This document shows, one piece after another, positions 27,794 to 37,132 of a DNA stretch of 64,000 bases. Location of the stretch: positions 56,482 through 120,481 of the forward strand of contig JAISVB010000067.1 in NCBI GenBank assembly GCA_031271755.1, read 5' to 3'. A program made the translations under genes and the position numbers. Source of the stretch: Culturomica sp. (GTDB taxonomy: Bacteria; Bacteroidota; Bacteroidia; Bacteroidales; Marinifilaceae). Within the stretch, counting starts at the first letter, position 1. The number at the start of each line of letters is the position of its first letter. The notes beneath the pieces are model-generated. The model was not told the DNA's origin, did not search any database, and saw only the letters and a list, made by a program, of their open reading frames with translations.

Positions 27794-29881
27794 TTATTCC
27801 GTTGGATTTCCGGAGGTCTCTTCCGGTTTTTCCGTGTGGTTCAGTTTCGGGTAGACGATCCGGGAGTGGTAGATGTTGACCAGCATCTCCGTAAAGACCT
27901 GCTTGACGGTGGCAACGTCCCGGAAGGTGAGCTCGGCGTTTTGATAACGTCCTTCGCTTACCTGCCCGTCGATAATGTCGCTTACCAACTTGCTGATATT
28001 CTCCTCCGTTTTTTCTTTTAACGTCCGGGAAGCGGCCTCAACGGCGTCGGCCATCATCAGTACGGAAGCCTCTTTGCTCACGGGATCCGGGCCGATGTAT
28101 GTAAAGAGGGATTCGTCCACCTCTCTGTCCGGGTATTTATTTTGGAACGAGTTGTAAAAATACTTGACTTTGCTCTTTCCGTGGTGGGTACGGATAAAAT
28201 TGATCACCGCCTCCGGCAAATTGTGTTTTTTTGCCAGTTCCACCCCTTTTGTCACGTGGCCGATGATGTGCCGGGCGCTTTCGTCAAAATCGAACTGGTC
28301 GTGCGGATTGATCCCGCCGGTCTGGTTTTCGATAAACAGAATGGGTTCGACCGACTTTCCGATGTCGTGGTACAACGCACCCGTACGGGTCAGCAACGGG
28401 CTTCCGCCGATGCGGTAAATGGCCTCTTCCGCCAGGTTGGCCACCATCAGGGAGTGCTGGAAGGTGCCGGGCGCCTTTTGGGTCAAAGCCCGCAACGCAG
28501 GATGGTTCGGATTGGAAAGTTCCATCAATGTAATGTCCGAGGTAAACCCGAACAGTTTTTCGAACAGGTAGATGACCGGATACGCCAGGCTCAACAACAG
28601 GCAATTGACCAGCAACCAGACGATCCCCAGCAGGAATGTCAGTCCGATATCACCGTCCCGGATCAGGGTCATGGCCGTATAGACCGCAGCGTACATCAGA
28701 AAGATAAAAAAGAGCGAGAGAAACATTTGCCCCCTCCGCTGCATCTGGGCCAGGCTGAAAATGGCCACAATGCCTCCGGCGATCTGCATGAACAGGTAGA
28801 CGTAACTGTTCGGGGCGAAATAGGAGATCAGCAGGGAAGATCCCAACAGCAGGTACAGTGCGGGACGGCTTCCCGTGAGCGTGTTGACAATGATCACAAA
28901 AAACAGCACCGGCAGGGCTAACATGTCGATGTTGTAATAATAGCCGGCGCTTCCCAACAAAACCGTTCCCAGGAACGAGCCGTACAGAAAGATAAAATTT
29001 TTGTTGTTGTAAAAGATCCGTTTTTTTGAAAAATAGAAAAAGAGGGAAAACACCAGGAGGGAAGCCAGCGTCAGGATGATCTGCCCGCCGGTAAGCCTCA
29101 GGCTGTCCAAAGCGGATCCGGCGTTGTGTTGAAACTCTTTCCGCAACGAATTGAGCAGTTTGATCTTTTCGGGCGTCACCAGTTCCCTCTGGGCGATGAC
29201 CAACTCTCCGTTGTGGACCAACCCCTGGGTCAGGCTGATATTTCGCAATTGATTGGCAAGCTGGAGTTTTGTTTTCGTATCGTCGAACTCCAGATTCGGG
29301 TGGAGAAAATTGTTCAGATCCAGGTCTGAGAGCTGTTCTTTCCACTCCTCAGGCTGGTTGAGCCGGCCGACAAAACCGATGAGGGTCTGGTAGGCCTCTT
29401 TCAGGGTATAGACTTGCCTGATCCCCACATCCTCTCCGAAATTGTTCCGCACGATCTTTACCGTCCCGATATTTTCAGCCGCATACTCTTCCGGGAACTG
29501 GAGGATGCCGCGATCGTACAGCCGCTCCAATTCGGTGCGGACGGCCTGCAAAGCGGCGGTATGCCCCCTTTCATCGAGGGGTTTCGAAGCAGAAACAAAC
29601 AAGGCAACCTGCTGTTCTTTTACCTGCTCGTTCCGGTTGAAAATGGGGGGATGCTCCCGGGTGATCTTTTCCCGCTCCTCCGCCAGTTCGCTGTCGGTTT
29701 TGTAAATGGGAAAATCAAAGGGTGCGTAAAGCGTTTCGTACCGCCAGGGCATGCCTTTCTCAAACTCGTACTGGAAACTGTCCGTTTTGGGAAAGAGGTA
29801 TACGATCAGGCAACAAATAACCAGCAGGGTGGCCACCCGGAAGGCGAGATTCAATCTTTTTTTCAGGTTTCTGGCAGGCAT
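27794..29881 (-). CDS. pgpH: 7TM-HD phosphodiesterase (PgpH-like, probably c-di-AMP)
   Basis: 695 residues. Membrane anchor at ~12-30, extracytoplasmic 7TMR-HDED region (~35-255), seven membrane segments (~258-445), then a cytoplasmic HD domain with H476 (TFQHSLMV), H505-D506 (ALYHDIGKS) and a HHGKSK motif. PgpH homologues hydrolyse cyclic di-AMP, affecting turgor and cell-wall control. ATG 29881 fits the family. First gene of a minus-strand run, 33 bases before lacI. Confidence 0.9.
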   Translation of the reverse strand: MPARNLKKRLNLAFRVATLLVICCLIVYLFPKTDSFQYEFEKGMPWRYETLYAPFDFPIYKTDSELAEEREKITREHPPIFNRNEQVKEQQVALFVSASKPLDERGHTAALQAVRTELERLYDRGILQFPEEYAAENIGTVKIVRNNFGEDVGIRQVYTLKEAYQTLIGFVGRLNQPEEWKEQLSDLDLNNFLHPNLEFDDTKTKLQLANQLRNISLTQGLVHNGELVIAQRELVTPEKIKLLNSLRKEFQHNAGSALDSLRLTGGQIILTLASLLVFSLFFYFSKKRIFYNNKNFIFLYGSFLGTVLLGSAGYYYNIDMLALPVLFFVIIVNTLTGSRPALYLLLGSSLLISYFAPNSYVYLFMQIAGGIVAIFSLAQMQRRGQMFLSLFFIFLMYAAVYTAMTLIRDGDIGLTFLLGIVWLLVNCLLLSLAYPVIYLFEKLFGFTSDITLMELSNPNHPALRALTQKAPGTFQHSLMVANLAEEAIYRIGGSPLLTRTGALYHDIGKSVEPILFIENQTGGINPHDQFDFDESARHIIGHVTKGVELAKKHNLPEAVINFIRTHHGKSKVKYFYNSFQNKYPDREVDESLFTYIGPDPVSKEASVLMMADAVEAASRTLKEKTEENISKLVSDIIDGQVSEGRYQNAELTFRDVATVKQVFTEMLVNIYHSRIVYPKLNHTEKPEETSGNPTE

Positions 29882-29940
29882 ACCTTATCTGTTTTTCCGA
29901 TGGATTTTCTAACTGGCCAATAAAGGTATAAAGAAATTGC

Positions 29941-29967
29941 AAAAAAGTTCCCGAAGGAACCTTTTTT
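29941..29967 (-). terminator. terminator of folE-fabD
   Basis: A GTTCC/GGAAC stem with CGAA loop flanked by A6 and CT6. It lies between fabD and pgpH. Confidence 0.7.
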
Positions 29968-29997
29968 AGCATTTTATCAGCACAATCTCACATACAT

Positions 29998-30045
29998 CTT
30001 ACTGTCTTACAGTCTTACTATCTTACGGTCTTACCGTCCTCACTG
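29998..30045. repeat. 8-bp tandem repeat, five to six copies
   Basis: Consecutive units CTTACTGT, CTTACAGT, CTTACTAT, CTTACGGT, CTTACCGT and a degenerate CCTCACTG. It abuts and slightly enters the fabD 3' end. The variation is concentrated at the sixth base. Confidence 0.85.
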
Positions 30046-30915
30046 CACCCCATCGGTTTCCATCTCCCGGTCTACTTTCTTGATCAGCCCCTGCAATACT
30101 TTCCCCGGACCGATCTCCAAGAAAGAGGTCGCTCCGTCTGCGATCATGTTTTTCATGATCTGAGTCCACCGGACAGAGGCGGTCAATTGGGCGATCAGAT
30201 TTTGCTGGATCTTTTCCGGATCCGTGTACGGTTTCGCATCCACATTCTGGTAGATGGGGCAAACCGGAACGGAGAAACGGGTCCGGTTGATGGCAGCGGC
30301 CAACTCCTGGCGGGCCGGTTCCATCAGCGGGGAGTGGAAAGCGCCGCCCACATTCAGGGGAACTACCCGTTTGGCGCCGGCTTCCGAGAGTTTTTGGCAG
30401 GCGATCTCGATCCCCTTGTTGCTTCCGGAGATGACAATCTGGCCGGGGCAGTTGTAGTTGGCCGGAACCACGACTTCGTCAATGGTGCGGCAGATCTCCT
30501 CCACTTTTTCGTCTTCGAGGTTCAATACGGCCGCCATCGTGGAGGGGTTGGCCTCGCAGGCTTTCTGCATAGCCAAAGCCCGGGCATGCACCAAGCGCAA
30601 GCCGTCTTCGAAAGAGAGCGCTTTTGCAGCCACTAAGGCGGAAAATTCGCCCAAAGAGTGTCCGGCCGCCATGTCGGGGGTCTCTTTCAGACTGTCCGCC
30701 AATATCACGGAGTGCAAAAAAATAGCCGGCTGGGTTACTTTGGTCTGCTTCAGATCATCCTCTGTGCCGTTAAACATGAGGTCGGTAATCCGGAAACCCA
30801 GAATGTCGTTGGCTTTTTCAAACAACTCTTTCGCTCGGGCCGAGTTGTCGTACAACTCTTTCCCCATGCCCACAAATTGGGCTCCCTGGCCGGGAAAAAC
30901 AAATGCTCGTTTCAT
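30040..30915 (-). CDS. fabD: malonyl-CoA:ACP transacylase
   Basis: 291 residues. Loads malonyl groups onto acyl carrier protein for fatty-acid synthesis. N-terminal FVFPGQGAQFVGMG oxyanion motif, nucleophile S87 in AAGHSLGEF, active-site arginine in VHARALAMQ and histidine in GGAFHSPLM. Length is slightly under the usual ~305. It follows folE by 18 bases on the same strand. The 3' end runs into an 8-bp tandem repeat. Confidence 0.95.
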   Translation of the reverse strand: MKRAFVFPGQGAQFVGMGKELYDNSARAKELFEKANDILGFRITDLMFNGTEDDLKQTKVTQPAIFLHSVILADSLKETPDMAAGHSLGEFSALVAAKALSFEDGLRLVHARALAMQKACEANPSTMAAVLNLEDEKVEEICRTIDEVVVPANYNCPGQIVISGSNKGIEIACQKLSEAGAKRVVPLNVGGAFHSPLMEPARQELAAAINRTRFSVPVCPIYQNVDAKPYTDPEKIQQNLIAQLTASVRWTQIMKNMIADGATSFLEIGPGKVLQGLIKKVDREMETDGVQ

Positions 30916-30933
30916 ACGTTGTATTTTTAGTGA

Positions 30934-31560
30934 TTAATGCAATTTGGAACTGATCAGCCGGATAAACTCTTCCCGGGTAGCCAATTTCTCGAACGCCCCG
31001 CTGAAATCGGAGGTGGTGGTCACGGAGTTCTGCTTCTGCACGCCCCGGATGGACATGCATAGATGCTGAGCCTCGATGACAACGGCCACGCCGAGCGGGT
31101 GCAGCGTATTTTGGATGCAGTTTTTGATCTGGTTGGTCAGGCGCTCCTGCACCTGCAAGCGGCGCGCGTAAGCCTCCACCACCCTGGCCAGTTTGCTCAA
31201 ACCGGTGACGTAGCCGTTGGGGATGTACGCCACGTGGGCTCTTCCGTAAAATGTCAGCAGGTGGTGTTCGCAGAGCGAGTAGAGTTCGATGTCCTTTACG
31301 ATGACCATCTGCTTGTAGTCCTCTTTAAATACGGCCGACCGCAAAATGCTCTCCGGGTCATGGCCGTACCCTTGAGTCATAAATTGCATCGCCTTCGCCA
31401 CCCGGAGCGGCGTTTTCTCCAATCCTTCGCGCTCCGGATCTTCGCCCAGCAACCGCAGGATCTCCCGGTAGTGATACGCTAATTCGGCGGTCTTCTTTTC
31501 GTTGAAACTCTCCGCCATCGGGCAGAGATCTTCGTCATATATCAGTTTTGGGTCGCTCAT
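30934..31560 (-). CDS. folE: GTP cyclohydrolase I
   Basis: 208 residues. Opens GTP to dihydroneopterin triphosphate, first step of folate synthesis, which also supplies the methyl-THF route of MetF/MetH. Zinc ligands C97, H100 and C168 are in [20 protein letters not shown] and [12 protein letters not shown]. The frame extends to 31617; I chose the ATG at 31560 ([11 protein letters not shown]). First gene of folE-fabD, with a -7 element at 31607-31614. Confidence 0.93.
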   Translation of the reverse strand: MSDPKLIYDEDLCPMAESFNEKKTAELAYHYREILRLLGEDPEREGLEKTPLRVAKAMQFMTQGYGHDPESILRSAVFKEDYKQMVIVKDIELYSLCEHHLLTFYGRAHVAYIPNGYVTGLSKLARVVEAYARRLQVQERLTNQIKNCIQNTLHPLGVAVVIEAQHLCMSIRGVQKQNSVTTTSDFSGAFEKLATREEFIRLISSKLH

Positions 31561-31606
31561 GATACGTCGTTCAATCGGAAACATCCGCAAAAAAAGATGT
31601 GCCGTG

Positions 31607-31614
31607 CAAATGTA
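31607..31614 (-). promoter_or_regulatory. -7 promoter element of folE
   Basis: TACATTTG on the minus strand, 46 bases before the ATG at 31560. It supports that start over the longer frame. Confidence 0.45.
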
Positions 31615-31692
31615 CAAAAATTATTTATATCTTAGCCAAGCGAATGACGGGGCAGGATATCTCCCGGAAAATGTAAAAAAACAGACAGAGTT

Positions 31693-32172
31693 ATGGAATG
31701 GTTGATCTTGATTATGCTGGTAGCTGTCGGCATTGTTTTGTTGTTATTGGAGTTCCTGGTGATCCCCGGCGTGAGCGTGGCGGGTATTTTGGGTTTCCTG
31801 TCGGTATGCGCTTCCGTCTATTTCGGTTATGCGTTTTTCGGATCGCCGACGGGGCACTTCGTTTTACTGGGCGTGTCGGTGATATGCGGCATATTGACCT
31901 GGTATGCTCTGCAGGCGAAAACGTGGAAACGGTTTAGCCTGCATTCCAAAATAGAGGGGGCGGTGGAAGGAGTGGACGCTGCCATCAAACCTGGAGATAC
32001 GGGCGTGGCTGTCGGGCGTTTGGCGCCGATGGGACAGGTGCAGATCGGAGATGTTACGGTGGAAGGACAGTCGGTGAGCGGGTATGTGGATCCCCATCAA
32101 CCCGTGGAAGTAGTAAAAGTATTCAAAGATAAAATAGTCGTTAAACTAAAAACTTCGGAACATGGAGAGTAG
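31693..32172 (+). CDS. NfeD-like membrane protein
   Basis: 159 residues. Two or three N-terminal membrane helices ([20 protein letters not shown], then two segments to ~residue 75) followed by an OB-fold NfeD domain ([19 protein letters not shown]). Short NfeD proteins are nearly always paired with flotillins and stabilise them in membrane microdomains. Its last 11 bases overlap the floA start, so translation is probably coupled. Confidence 0.85.
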   Translation: MEWLILIMLVAVGIVLLLLEFLVIPGVSVAGILGFLSVCASVYFGYAFFGSPTGHFVLLGVSVICGILTWYALQAKTWKRFSLHSKIEGAVEGVDAAIKPGDTGVAVGRLAPMGQVQIGDVTVEGQSVSGYVDPHQPVEVVKVFKDKIVVKLKTSEHGE

Positions 32173-33166
32173 CGGTGCTTTTGTATTGATCGCCATCATT
32201 GCGGGCGGTCTGTTTCTGATCTGGTTGATTTTGTATTTTATCCCGCTGGGGCTGTGGTTCCAGGCGTTGGTATCGGATGTTAAGATATCGCTGTTGCAGT
32301 TGATCCTGATGCGTTGGCGGAAAGTGCCCCCTTCGGTGATCGTGGGCGCGTTGATCGAAGGAAAAAAGGCCGGGCTGGAGTTGTACCGTGATCTGTTGGA
32401 AGCGCATTACCTGGCTGGCGGACGGGTGCAGCAGGTGGTACATGCCCTGGTTTCCGCTTCCAAAGCGAACATAGACCTGACCTTCCAGATCGCCACAGCG
32501 GTCGATCTGGCCGGGCGGGACGTGTTCGAAGCCGTACAGATGAGCGTGAATCCCAAGGTGATCGATACGCCGCCGGTAGCGGCGATGGCCAAGGACGGCA
32601 TCCAGTTGATCGCCAAGGCCCGGGTAACGGTGCGCGCCAACATCAAGCGGTTGGTGGGTGGCGCCGGAGAGGAAACCATCTTGGCCCGCGTGGGAGAGGG
32701 GATCGTTTCTTCCATTGGCTCTTCCGCTTCCCACAAATTGGTGTTGGAAAATCCCGATTCCATCTCCAAGGTGGTATTGGAAAAGGGGTTGGATTCCGGG
32801 ACGGCGTTCGAGATCCTCTCCATTGACATTGCAGACATCGATGTCGGCAAAAACATCGGGGCGGAGTTACAGACCGACCAGGCGGAAGCCGATCTGAAGA
32901 TCGCGCAGGCCAAAGCGGAAGAGCGGCGGGCCATGGCGGTGGCCAAGGAGCAGGAGATGCGGGCGCTGGCGCAGGAGATGAAAGCCAAAGTGATCGAAGC
33001 GGAGGCCAGTATTCCGTTGGCAATGGCCGATGCTTTCCGGAAAGGAAATCTGGGCGTTATGGATTACTACCGGATGCGGAACATCGAAGCCGATACCCAG
33101 ATGCGGGAAACCATCGCCAAACCTGAAGGCGGCAAGAAAAAGGACGACGAAAAACTGAAAAAATAG
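32162..33166 (+). CDS. floA: flotillin-like protein FloA
   Basis: 334 residues. A short N-terminal hairpin membrane anchor ([20 protein letters not shown]), then an SPFH/band-7 domain ([26 protein letters not shown] split across residues ~95-125, [25 protein letters not shown] region) and a coiled-coil with repeated A/E/K ([20 protein letters not shown]). FloA organises functional membrane microdomains. Length fits YqfA/FloA. Second gene of nfeD-floA, convergent with lysA. Confidence 0.93.
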   Translation: MESSGAFVLIAIIAGGLFLIWLILYFIPLGLWFQALVSDVKISLLQLILMRWRKVPPSVIVGALIEGKKAGLELYRDLLEAHYLAGGRVQQVVHALVSASKANIDLTFQIATAVDLAGRDVFEAVQMSVNPKVIDTPPVAAMAKDGIQLIAKARVTVRANIKRLVGGAGEETILARVGEGIVSSIGSSASHKLVLENPDSISKVVLEKGLDSGTAFEILSIDIADIDVGKNIGAELQTDQAEADLKIAQAKAEERRAMAVAKEQEMRALAQEMKAKVIEAEASIPLAMADAFRKGNLGVMDYYRMRNIEADTQMRETIAKPEGGKKKDDEKLKK

Positions 33167-33186
33167 GCCGTCCGTCAAACAGCCCG

Positions 33187-33229
33187 TGCGGGAGTTATCC
33201 GGTGTAAAAAGTGCCGGGTAACTCCCGCA
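33187..33229 (-). other. long hairpin across the lysA stop codon
   Basis: TGCGGGAGTTATCC (33187-33200) pairs with GGGTAACTCCCGCA (33216-33229), 14 bp with one wobble. It covers the last lysA codons and stop. No T run is present on either side, so it may act as an mRNA-end stabiliser between convergent floA and lysA. Confidence 0.5.
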
Positions 33230-34337
33230 GGTTGTATTGGGAGGCCATCACTTCGCCGTAAGCGCCGGTGGAGTGGATCACGATCGTGTCGCCCCGGCTT
33301 ACACTGTTCAGCAATACGTCTTTGCCGAAACAGTCGGAGGATTCGCAGATCGGCCCGACCACATCGTACTTCTCTTCCGGTTTATCCGACGCAATGTTTT
33401 CGATTTTGTGAAAAGCCTGGTAAAGAGCCGGGCGCAGCAGGTCGTTCATACCGGCATCCAATACCACGAACTTCTTTTTCTTGCCCTCTTTGACGTACAG
33501 CACTTTCGCGATCAGGTCGCCGCAATGCGCCACGATGGCGCGTCCCGGTTCGAAATGGATCTGTTGCAGGGGAGGGGCTTCGTAAAACCGGGCAAATGTT
33601 TCGAAATAGCTTTTGAAATCGGCGATCGGCTCTCCGTAAGGCCGGTCGTAGTCGATACCCAATCCGCCTCCGAAATTGATGTGCGGGAAGGTGATCCCCT
33701 GCCGCCTGAGTTTTTCCTGGATTTCGTTCACTTTCAGGCAAAGGCTCCGGAAAACATTCATATCGGTAATTTGCGAGCCGATGTGAAAATGGAGGCCGAT
33801 CAGTTCGATGTGGGAGAGTTTTTGCACCGCTCCGATCACCCGCTCCAGGTCGTACAGGTAGATCCCGAATTTGTTCTCTTCAATGCCGGTGGTGATGTAG
33901 TGGTGGGTATTCGCGTCCACATTGGGGTTGACCCGCAGGGCAACCCGCGCCGTTTTATGCATCCGGCCGGCGATGTTATTGATCACTTCTACTTCGGGCA
34001 GCGATTCGCTGTTGAAGCAAAAGATGTCGTTCGCCAGCGCCGTTTCGATCTCCCGGTCGTTTTTCCCCACCCCGGCGTATACGATCTTTCCGGCGGGGAA
34101 ACCGCACTCCAACGCCCGGAGCACTTCGTTCCCGCTGACGCAATCCGCCCCCAGCCCAAAGCTGCTGATCCGTTTCAGCAGCACGGGGTTGGCATTGGCC
34201 TTGACGGCGTAGTGCAGATGGAACCCCGGGTAGCGGGACGACTCCTCCGCTACGTTTTTCAGGGTCGCGTCCAACAACTCCAGATTGTAATAGTAACAGG
34301 GGGTCGGCAACCGGCCGATCGTATCGTCGTAAGTCAT
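33195..34337 (-). CDS. lysA: diaminopimelate decarboxylase
   Basis: 380 residues. PLP enzyme converting meso-DAP to lysine. PLP lysine K46 in LHYAVKANANP, glycine-rich phosphate region (GGGLGIDYDRP), FEPGRAIVAHCG and the second-subunit cysteine in GPICESSDCFGKD. ATG 34337 gives the standard TPCYYYN start. Transcribed in the same direction as lysC but separated by ~350 bases with its own -7 element. Confidence 0.95.
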   Translation of the reverse strand: MTYDDTIGRLPTPCYYYNLELLDATLKNVAEESSRYPGFHLHYAVKANANPVLLKRISSFGLGADCVSGNEVLRALECGFPAGKIVYAGVGKNDREIETALANDIFCFNSESLPEVEVINNIAGRMHKTARVALRVNPNVDANTHHYITTGIEENKFGIYLYDLERVIGAVQKLSHIELIGLHFHIGSQITDMNVFRSLCLKVNEIQEKLRRQGITFPHINFGGGLGIDYDRPYGEPIADFKSYFETFARFYEAPPLQQIHFEPGRAIVAHCGDLIAKVLYVKEGKKKKFVVLDAGMNDLLRPALYQAFHKIENIASDKPEEKYDVVGPICESSDCFGKDVLLNSVSRGDTIVIHSTGAYGEVMASQYNLRELPGTFYTG

Positions 34338-34686
34338 GGGCGTTAGGTTTTGGTAGACAAAGATAAGGTATGCCGGATTAAAATAAAAGCGTTTGTGTTA
34401 TACCTCCAGGGCAAACGCACGAAAATTTGTTGTCTAACCGCCTTCTTCCCTTCGGTCATTCGGCGCCCCTGCGGGGAGCCCGGATTCCGGTCGCTCAGAC
34501 CGGAAAAGAGAACGATCGTTGCTCCCGACAACGTCCCGAAGGATCCATACACCTGCGCTTGGCAGAGGTAACCGCAAAATAGAACCGTAAAAGAGAATAT
34601 GTTTTCGAGTGCTTTTCCACAGGTTTGCAAATAGAGGTTGTATTCCGGATAAATTTCCATCCGGATATATTTTTGAAATACCTTTC
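34338..34686. other. structured lysC-lysA spacer
   Basis: 349 bases without a credible gene. It contains adjacent GC-rich hairpins: GCCCC/GGGG around 34465-34478 and CCGGTC-GCTCA-GACCGG at 34487-34503. I looked for a lysine riboswitch (it would sit before lysA or lysC) and see no recognisable L-box. The hairpins may be a decayed palindromic repeat. Confidence 0.5.
34358..34365 (-). promoter_or_regulatory. -7 promoter element of lysA
   Basis: TATCTTTG on the minus strand, 20 bases before the lysA ATG. No good -33 match. Confidence 0.45.
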
Positions 34687-36003
34687 TTATTCCGTCAATA
34701 ATTTTTCGCTCAGCGCCACCAATGCCTTCTGCTTAAAGGAACTTTTTACCACTAAGGAGATATTGTGTTCGCTGCCGCCGTAGGAGATCATTTGCAACGG
34801 GATATCCTCCAGCGCCTGCAAAACGGCCGCAGCCCTGCCGGCCCTGTCCAGGGAAAAATCCCCCACGATGCAGACGATGGAGAGGTTTTCGTCCACTTCG
34901 ATCGTGCCGAATTTTTCCAGATCCTTGTAGATATCTTCCAGGTGTTCGGTGTTGTCGATGGTCAGGGAGATGGCCACTTCCGATGTGGCGATCATATCGA
35001 TCGGTGTTTTCCACGCCTCGAACACCTCGAACACTTTCCGCAGAAAACCATACGCCAGCAACATGTTGCCGGATTTGATCTTGATGGCGGTGATCCCGTC
35101 CTTGGCAGCCACGGCTTTGATCTCCTTCGCCGGGCTCTCCCGGGTGATCAGCGTGCCCTCGTCCTCCGGACGCAGGGTATTTTTCATCCGGACCGGGATG
35201 TTGCTCTTTTTGGCCGGCTGTATGCTGGAAGGGTGCAGGATCTTGGCGCCGAAATAGGCCAGCTCCGCTGCTTCATCGAACGAAAGTTGCCGGATGGCCT
35301 TCGTATGCTGCACAAACCGGGGGTCGTTGTTGTGTACCCCGTCGATGTCCGTCCAGATCTGGATCTCGCCGGCGCGGACAGCAGATCCGATCAAAGCGGC
35401 CGAATAATCGCTTCCGCCCCGTTTCAGGTTGTCGATCTCCCCGTATGCATTCCGGCAGATAAACCCCTGGGTGATCACCAGCGGCTGCATCCCCGGAGCC
35501 GCCAACTCCCGTTTCAGGTTCTGTTCAATGTAGTAATAGTCCGGCTCGCCGTCCTTGTCGATACGCATGTAATTCAGGGCGGAAACGATGGAAGAGGGAA
35601 TTCCGCACTCCTCCAGATAGTAGTGCATCAACGTGGTGGAGATGATCTCCCCCTGTGCCACCACCGCCTTCTCCTGCAACGGGTAAAAATCCTTGTTGAT
35701 GAACGAGCGGAGATACGTGAAAACCGTCTGCACAAATTCCCTGGCCTTTTTTACGTATATTTCCGTCCGGTACAACTCGCTGATGACAATAAAATAGTTC
35801 AATTCCACGTTCTGGATCTCCTCCAATGCCTGCTGCTTCTCGTTCCGGTAGAGGTGATCGGAAATACTGACCAAGGAGTTCGTCGTGCCGGACATGGCCG
35901 ACAGGACAACGATTTTGGGCGATCCGTCGTTAATGAGGTCGGCCACCGACCGGATTCTCTCCGCGCTCCCGACGGAGGTGCCGCCGAATTTTAAAACGTT
36001 CAT
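34687..36003 (-). CDS. lysC: aspartate kinase (monofunctional)
   Basis: 438 residues. Phosphorylates aspartate, entry to lysine, threonine and methionine. N-terminal KFGGTSVGSAERI, catalytic/nucleotide region RGGSDYSAALIGSA and TDIDGVHNNDPR, and C-terminal tandem ACT domains (IDMIATSEVAISLTIDN, IVCIVGDFS), which usually bind lysine or threonine for feedback inhibition. No fused homoserine dehydrogenase. A -7 element lies 38 bases upstream. Confidence 0.95.
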   Translation of the reverse strand: MNVLKFGGTSVGSAERIRSVADLINDGSPKIVVLSAMSGTTNSLVSISDHLYRNEKQQALEEIQNVELNYFIVISELYRTEIYVKKAREFVQTVFTYLRSFINKDFYPLQEKAVVAQGEIISTTLMHYYLEECGIPSSIVSALNYMRIDKDGEPDYYYIEQNLKRELAAPGMQPLVITQGFICRNAYGEIDNLKRGGSDYSAALIGSAVRAGEIQIWTDIDGVHNNDPRFVQHTKAIRQLSFDEAAELAYFGAKILHPSSIQPAKKSNIPVRMKNTLRPEDEGTLITRESPAKEIKAVAAKDGITAIKIKSGNMLLAYGFLRKVFEVFEAWKTPIDMIATSEVAISLTIDNTEHLEDIYKDLEKFGTIEVDENLSIVCIVGDFSLDRAGRAAAVLQALEDIPLQMISYGGSEHNISLVVKSSFKQKALVALSEKLLTE

Positions 36004-36040
36004 ACTGGTGGGATGATTTGAGTCTTTTTAAATAAAATGA

Positions 36041-36048
36041 CAAATTTA
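36041..36048 (-). promoter_or_regulatory. -7 promoter element of lysC
   Basis: TAAATTTG on the minus strand, 38 bases before the lysC start. Confidence 0.45.
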
Positions 36049-36271
36049 CAACTGAAATGGAAAAATCAGCCTATTGTGGGCATAAAAATAGGGCAATCGC
36101 GTGTATTTTTTATGGGAACAGGATGCGGAGCGAACCGAAAGAAACCAAAGCATGGTACATTACTGGCGCTGTGGTTCTCTATAACAACAACTTCTCAAAC
36201 ATCGGACAATCTGTACGTTGTGTCCGCTCTGAATAAAGAGGGAGCGGCTTGTCTACTCTGTCACAGGTTGT

Positions 36272-37132
36272 TTATCGTAAAAAAGTAGCCGCCACCCAAT
36301 TTTGTTCGGTTTTGTGCCCCCGGTATGTCAGCCCCAACGCTTCTGCTTTTTGCCGGATCAGCGGCAGGTCTTCCGTGTAAAATCCACTCATCACCAATTG
36401 GCCTCCCCGGATAAGCCGGGCGACATACCGCTCCATATCGGCCAGCAGGATGTTCCGGTTGATGTTGGCCAAGATCAGGTCGAAAGGCGCTTCCGCCGCC
36501 AGCAGGGAAGCGTCGCCTATTTTGATCCGGATGTTCGTACACCGGTTCAGGAGGATGTTTTCGCCGGCGTTGTTGTACGCCCATTCGTCGATATCGATAC
36601 CCGTGATGTCGGAAGCCCCCGCTTTGGACGCCATGATGGAGAGAATGCCGGTGCCGCACCCCATGTCCAACACCCGTTTTCCGGCCAACTCCTCCTTCAG
36701 TTCCAGGATGCTCCCCAGCATCAGGGCGGTGGTGGCGTGGTGCCCGGTGCCGAAACTCATTTTGGGCTCGATGATGATCTCGTACTCCATGTCGGGTACA
36801 GCCGGGTGGAAACCGGCCCGGACGACGATCCTGCCTTCGACGGTGATGGGCGTGAAATGCTCCTCCCACTCTTTGTTCCAGTCCCGCTCCTTGACCTCTT
36901 CCGTCGTCCACTCCACCCTGCAGGCAGGCGCACTCTCCGCAAGCTCCAAGCCTTCTATGGCGGTGGTGTCGAAATCCCGTTCCGGGATGTATGCGGTAAA
37001 ACCGTTCTCCGTGTATTCAAACCCTTCGTATCCGATCCCGGCCAACCGGGCCATCAATACCTCCGTCAGCTCTTCCGAACAGGGAGTAAGAGTGAAGTGT
37101 GCAGCAATATGGTTCATAATTGGGTCATTCAT
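36272..37132 (-). CDS. prmA: ribosomal protein L11 methyltransferase
   Basis: 286 residues. SAM-dependent methyltransferase for ribosomal protein L11. The N-terminal ~100 residues form the L11-recognition domain; the catalytic half has SFGTGHHATTALML, SAM motif VLDMGCGTGILSIMA and the LILANINRNILL segment replacing NxxF-type motifs. Start ATG 37132 immediately follows the rsmF stop codon (TAAATG), implying coupling; an in-frame ATG five codons later (37117) is an alternative. Confidence 0.92.
   Translation of the reverse strand: MNDPIMNHIAAHFTLTPCSEELTEVLMARLAGIGYEGFEYTENGFTAYIPERDFDTTAIEGLELAESAPACRVEWTTEEVKERDWNKEWEEHFTPITVEGRIVVRAGFHPAVPDMEYEIIIEPKMSFGTGHHATTALMLGSILELKEELAGKRVLDMGCGTGILSIMASKAGASDITGIDIDEWAYNNAGENILLNRCTNIRIKIGDASLLAAEAPFDLILANINRNILLADMERYVARLIRGGQLVMSGFYTEDLPLIRQKAEALGLTYRGHKTEQNWVAATFLR

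Noticed and set aside
34350..34571. Plus-strand frame of 73 codons in the lysC-lysA spacer
   Set aside because: It covers the hairpins and lysA promoter, with no protein-like features.
34338..34686. Possible lysine riboswitch before lysA
   Set aside because: Hairpins present, but no L-box signature found.
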